NCBI GenBank assembly: GCA_016287975.1
Contig: JAEEXV010000293.1
Coordinates: 1 to 7,106, forward strand
DNA from: Lentisphaeria bacterium
GTDB taxonomy: Bacteria; Verrucomicrobiota; Lentisphaeria; Oligosphaerales; Oligosphaeraceae
DNA: 7,106 bases
Reading direction: 5' to 3'
In this document: positions 4,790 to 7,106 of the stretch, piece after piece
Layout: every line of letters starts with the position of its first letter
Position numbering within the stretch: the first letter of the stretch is position 1
The notes under the pieces: model-generated
What the model saw: only the letters and a program-made list of their open reading frames with translations
Database searches by the model: none
Told to the model about the DNA's origin: nothing
Made by a program: the position numbers and the translations under genes

Positions 4790-5290
4790 TCAGATGTTGT
4801 CGGCGGCGGGGGCGGCGGGCGCCTCTTCGGCGGGCTGCTCCGCGGCCTCGGGTTCGGCCTCTTCCTTGGCGACGAGGTCGATGACGGTGACGTCGACGCG
4901 TTCGACGGGGGCGCCGATCAGATGCTCGATGTCGTTTTTGACGGCCTGCTGGACGGCGGTGATGGTGGAGGGCAGGTGCACGCCGTAGTAGAGCACGAGG
5001 GCGAGGGTGATGGCGATCTTGTTGTTGCTGAACTGGATGTCGATGCTGCTGTCGAAGGAGCGGTCGCTGAAGACGTTCATGAGGTCGCGGATGCCCTTGG
5101 GGGCGAAGCGGGCGACGCCTTCGACGGCGAGCACGTCCTTCTTGATGATCTGGGCGATGACGTTGGCGGAGACGCGGATAGCGCCCGCCTGTCCATCGGC
5201 GGTGATGGTGAGGCCAGTCGGCTTTTCGAGTTTTTCGGTGCTGGCTTCGTTCTGGTCGCCCGCTTCGAGATTGGGATTGATGTCACTCAT
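4790..5290 (-). CDS. Asp23/Gls24 family protein (YqhY-like)
   Basis: Member of the Asp23/Gls24 family, small cytoplasmic proteins tied to envelope stress and, for Bacillus YqhY, to lipid synthesis. The 166-residue protein has a polar N-terminus (1-30), the family core at about 36-138 (AIRVSANVIAQIIKKDVLAVEGVARF, then DIQFSNNKIAITLALVLYYGVHLP and VERVDVTVIDLV, typical of the family's I-s-x-x-V-i-x-x-I-a-x-x-x-a-x-x-V-x-G-V pattern), and an acidic Pro/Ala/Glu tail (139-166). No membrane segment. An AGGA about ten bases before the ATG serves as ribosome binding site. It sits right after accC, the same order as accB-accC-yqhY in Bacillus, which argues for a role linked to acetyl-CoA carboxylase or membrane lipid supply; its precise action is unknown. 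A probable anchor gene follows. Confidence 0.88.
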   Translation of the reverse strand: MSDINPNLEAGDQNEASTEKLEKPTGLTITADGQAGAIRVSANVIAQIIKKDVLAVEGVARFAPKGIRDLMNVFSDRSFDSSIDIQFSNNKIAITLALVLYYGVHLPSTITAVQQAVKNDIEHLIGAPVERVDVTVIDLVAKEEAEPEAAEQPAEEAPAAPAADNI

Positions 5291-5345
5291 GGTGTGGTTT
5301 CCTGGTTGGTTTCAAGCGTTGTAGGGGACGGAGGGAAGAATCTGG

Positions 5346-5363
5346 AGTTGCATTCTGGCAACT
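5346..5363 (-). other. small hairpin in the gls24 leader
   Basis: AGTTGC and GCAACT pair around a six-base loop between accC and gls24. No T-run follows on the minus strand, so it does not look like a terminator. It may be a leader or processing element. Confidence 0.3.
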
Positions 5364-5368
5364 GACGG

Positions 5369-5395
5369 AAATTAATATACCAAGTCTTTTGTCAA
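5369..5395 (-). promoter_or_regulatory. weak candidate internal promoter before gls24
   Basis: A perfect TTGACA (5395-5390, minus strand) overlaps the accC stop codon and is followed by AT-rich sequence. The best -10 at a tolerable distance is TAATTT (5374-5369) with a short 15-base spacer; TATATT nearby is too close. The 101-bp accC-gls24 gap, longer than the other operon gaps, leaves room for an internal promoter that would let gls24 and the anchor gene be expressed apart from accBC. Confidence 0.25.
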
Positions 5396-6789
5396 TTGGC
5401 GCGGATGGGCGTGAAAAAAGATGGTGAAAGCGTGGAATCGGCAAGGGTTTCGACGGTTCCAGTGTGGTAGTCGCCTGAGAGGAAGGGGGCGGATTCGAGG
5501 ATGGTGCGGGCGAAGGGCGCGGTGGTCGGGATGCCGTCGATGGCGAGTTCGCGCAGCGCGCAGCGGGCGCGGGCGATCATCTCGGCGCGGGTGCCGCCGC
5601 GGACGATGATCTTGGCGAGGAGGCTGTCGTAGAATGGCGGGACGGTGTATCCAGGGTAGAGGTGGGAGTCGACGCGGACGCCTGGGCCGCCTGGCGCCTG
5701 GTAGAAGGAGACGGTGCCTGGCGTGGGGGCGAATGCGCGGGCGGGGTCCTCGGCGTTGATGCGGACTTCGAGGGCGCAGCCGCTGGGGCGGATTTCCTTC
5801 TGTGTCCATGGGAGGGGCTGTCCCAGGGCGACCTTGATCTGGGCGGCGACCAGGTCGACGCCGCAGAGCATTTCGGTGACGGGGTGTTCGACCTGGAGGC
5901 GGGTGTTCATCTCCATGAAGAAGAACTCCTGGGTCTGCGGGACATAGAGGAACTCGGCGGTGCCGACGCTGCTGTAGTGGACGGACTGGGCGGCCTTGAC
6001 GGCGGCGGCGCACATCTTCTGGCGCACTTCGTCGGGCAGTACGGGGCAGGGGCTCTCCTCGATGAGCTTCTGGTGGCGGCGCTGGAGGCTGCAGTCGCGG
6101 TCGCCGAAGGTGAGCACCTTGCCGTTTCCGTCGGCGAGGAGCTGGATTTCGACGTGGCGCGGGTCGGGGAGATACTTTTCGAGGTAGATGTCGCTGTTGC
6201 CGAAGGCCTTCTTGGCTTCGGCGGCGGCGGTCTGGAAGGCTTCGGGGATCTGGTTGGCGTCCTGGGCGACGCGCATGCCCTTTCCGCCGCCGCCCGCGGC
6301 GGCCTTGAGGATGACGGGGTATCCGAGGGCTTCGGCGCAGGCGAGGGCGTCTGCGGTGCTGGCGATGACGCCAGGGGAGCCTGGGACGACGGGGACTCCC
6401 GCGGCCTCCATGGCGGCGCGTGCGGCGGCCTTGTCGCCGAGGGTGGCGATGGCCTCGGGGCGGGGGCCGATGAAGATGATGTGGCAGTCGTTGCAGACCT
6501 CGGCGAAGTGGGCGTTTTCGGCGAGGAATCCGTATCCTGGGTGGATGGCGGTGGCGCCAGTGAGTTCGGCGGCGGCGATGAAGCGGTCGATTTTGAGATA
6601 GCTTTCGGCGGCGGGGGCGGCGCCGATGCAGATGGCCTCGTCGGCGACTTTGACGGCGAGGGAGTTTCGGTCGGCCTCGGAGAATGCGACGAGGTGCGGG
6701 ATGCCGAGGGTGCGGCAGGCGCGCACGATGCGCAAGGCGATTTCCCCTCGGTTGGCGATGAGGATCTTATGCTGCTGCGGCGTGTCCAT
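5392..6789 (-). CDS. accC: acetyl-CoA carboxylase biotin carboxylase subunit
   Basis: AccC uses ATP and bicarbonate to carboxylate biotin on AccB, the first half-reaction of malonyl-CoA formation, in the cytoplasm. The 465 residues match the family (about 450). Visible features: ILIANRGEIALRI (10-21) at the start of the N-terminal domain, HPGYGFLAEN (83-92), the Gly-rich ATP-grasp loop GGGGKGM (166-172), the RDCSLQRRHQK block (231-241), metal ligands Glu279 and Glu293, the EMNTRLQVEHPVTE signature (293-306, with Asn295, Arg297 and Glu301), the catalytic Arg in EVRINAEDP (Arg343) and FYDSLLAKI (386-394). Two extra residues lie between the two metal glutamates compared with the E. coli enzyme, in a surface turn. 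The start at 6789 follows the accB stop by eight bases and has no good Shine-Dalgarno, so coupling to accB is likely. No terminator follows. Confidence 0.97.
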   Translation of the reverse strand: MDTPQQHKILIANRGEIALRIVRACRTLGIPHLVAFSEADRNSLAVKVADEAICIGAAPAAESYLKIDRFIAAAELTGATAIHPGYGFLAENAHFAEVCNDCHIIFIGPRPEAIATLGDKAAARAAMEAAGVPVVPGSPGVIASTADALACAEALGYPVILKAAAGGGGKGMRVAQDANQIPEAFQTAAAEAKKAFGNSDIYLEKYLPDPRHVEIQLLADGNGKVLTFGDRDCSLQRRHQKLIEESPCPVLPDEVRQKMCAAAVKAAQSVHYSSVGTAEFLYVPQTQEFFFMEMNTRLQVEHPVTEMLCGVDLVAAQIKVALGQPLPWTQKEIRPSGCALEVRINAEDPARAFAPTPGTVSFYQAPGGPGVRVDSHLYPGYTVPPFYDSLLAKIIVRGGTRAEMIARARCALRELAIDGIPTTAPFARTILESAPFLSGDYHTGTVETLADSTLSPSFFTPIRAN

Positions 6790-6797
6790 GAGGTTGC

Positions 6798-7106
6798 CTA
6801 GGCCGTGGCGTCGGGGGTGATCTCGAAGAGTTTCTGGCCGTATTCGACGGCCTGGCCGTTGATGGCGAGGATGCGGGTGACGGTGCCTGCGGTCTCGGCC
6901 TTGACCTCGTTCATGACCTTCATCGCCTCGACGATGCAGACGACGGTGTCGGGCTTGACGACATCGCCCTCGGCGACGTAGGCGGGGGCGTCGGCGGCGC
7001 TGGAACTGTAGAAGGTGCCAGGCATGGGCGCGGTGATGAAGCGGGTGGCGGGCGCGGCGGGCGGTTCCGCGGGCGGCTCGGCGGGGGCGGCCTTGGCGGG
7101 AACGGG
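6798..7106 (-). CDS. accB: acetyl-CoA carboxylase biotin carboxyl carrier protein, C-terminal part
   Basis: Partial gene: the N-terminus lies beyond the right edge. AccB carries the biotin that AccC carboxylates and the carboxyltransferase (AccA/AccD, not seen here) unloads. The 102 visible residues start in a Pro/Ala-rich flexible linker, then the biotinyl domain begins at FITAPMPGTFY and continues through DVVKPDTVVCIVEAMKVMNEVKAE to GQKLFEI. The lysine of EAMKVMNE (codon 6918-6920) is the biotinylation site. The ATG at 7023-7025 is an internal methionine of the conserved APMPGTFY motif and not the start: the frame is open to the window end and encodes normal linker. It is eight bases ahead of accC, the usual accB-accC operon. 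Confidence 0.95.
   Translation of the reverse strand, partial: PVPAKAAPAEPPAEPPAAPATRFITAPMPGTFYSSSAADAPAYVAEGDVVKPDTVVCIVEAMKVMNEVKAETAGTVTRILAINGQAVEYGQKLFEITPDATA

Noticed and set aside
3893..5365. Long plus-strand open frame (490 codons) opposite amaP-like and gls24
   Set aside because: Antisense shadow caused by G/C-rich third positions. It gives low-complexity Gly/Asp/Val-rich protein and runs across two well-supported minus-strand genes and a terminator.
5662..6801. Long plus-strand open frame (379 codons) opposite accC
   Set aside because: Antisense of a clearly conserved accC; the Gly/Glu/Asp/Val-rich translation has no recognisable motif.
6798..7025. A complete 75-residue biotinyl protein starting at 7025
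   Set aside because: The methionine is inside the conserved APMPGTFY motif and the frame stays open upstream with a Pro/Ala linker, so this is the C-terminal part of accB cut by the window edge.

Overview
High-GC bacterial DNA with seven recognisable genes plus the end of an eighth. One gene (cobS) is on the plus strand at the left edge; everything else is on the minus strand. The gene set is housekeeping plus a few accessory oddities: cobalamin synthesis, tRNA pseudouridylation, a DNA-binding PTS-type regulator, and the biotin-dependent half of acetyl-CoA carboxylase joined to an Asp23/Gls24-type pair. There are no phage, IS, CRISPR or RNA genes. Codons strongly favour G/C at third positions, which also creates long open antisense frames. 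The source is probably an uncultured or poorly sampled lineage. An HTH fused to a PtsN-like EIIA domain, together with Gls24 in a high-GC genome, would fit the PVC superphylum (Lentisphaerota/Kiritimatiellota-like), but this is a guess from gene content and not a proof.

Layout, left to right. 1-90: a G-rich 32-bp tandem repeat, perhaps the end of an unseen upstream gene. 171-911 (+): cobS. It converges with, and overlaps by 16 bp, the last gene of a minus-strand run: truA (1827-2642), then two paralogous small secreted proteins (1357-1830 and 896-1360), each made of a signal peptide plus six 20-residue YD-like repeats. All three are linked by ATGA stop/start overlaps. A rho-independent terminator (2691-2728) separates truA from the HTH-EIIA regulator (2765-3709). 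That gene has its own AT-rich promoter region with helically phased GACAA motifs (3843-3882). A second terminator (3935-3962) closes the rightmost operon: accB (partial, runs off the right edge), accC, a Gls24/Asp23-family protein, and an AmaP-like membrane protein.

How the genes fit together. AccB carries biotin and AccC carboxylates it, as the first step of malonyl-CoA and fatty acid synthesis. The Gls24/YqhY-like protein downstream reproduces the accB-accC-yqhY order known from Bacillus. Here it is followed by what looks like its membrane anchor, suggesting a link between membrane lipid supply and an envelope-associated protein scaffold. The truA-linked repeat proteins are probably exported and have no known job. 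The most noteworthy items are the twin repeat proteins translationally coupled to truA, the acc-gls24-amaP cluster, and the unusual domain make-up and upstream motif array of the HTH-EIIA regulator.
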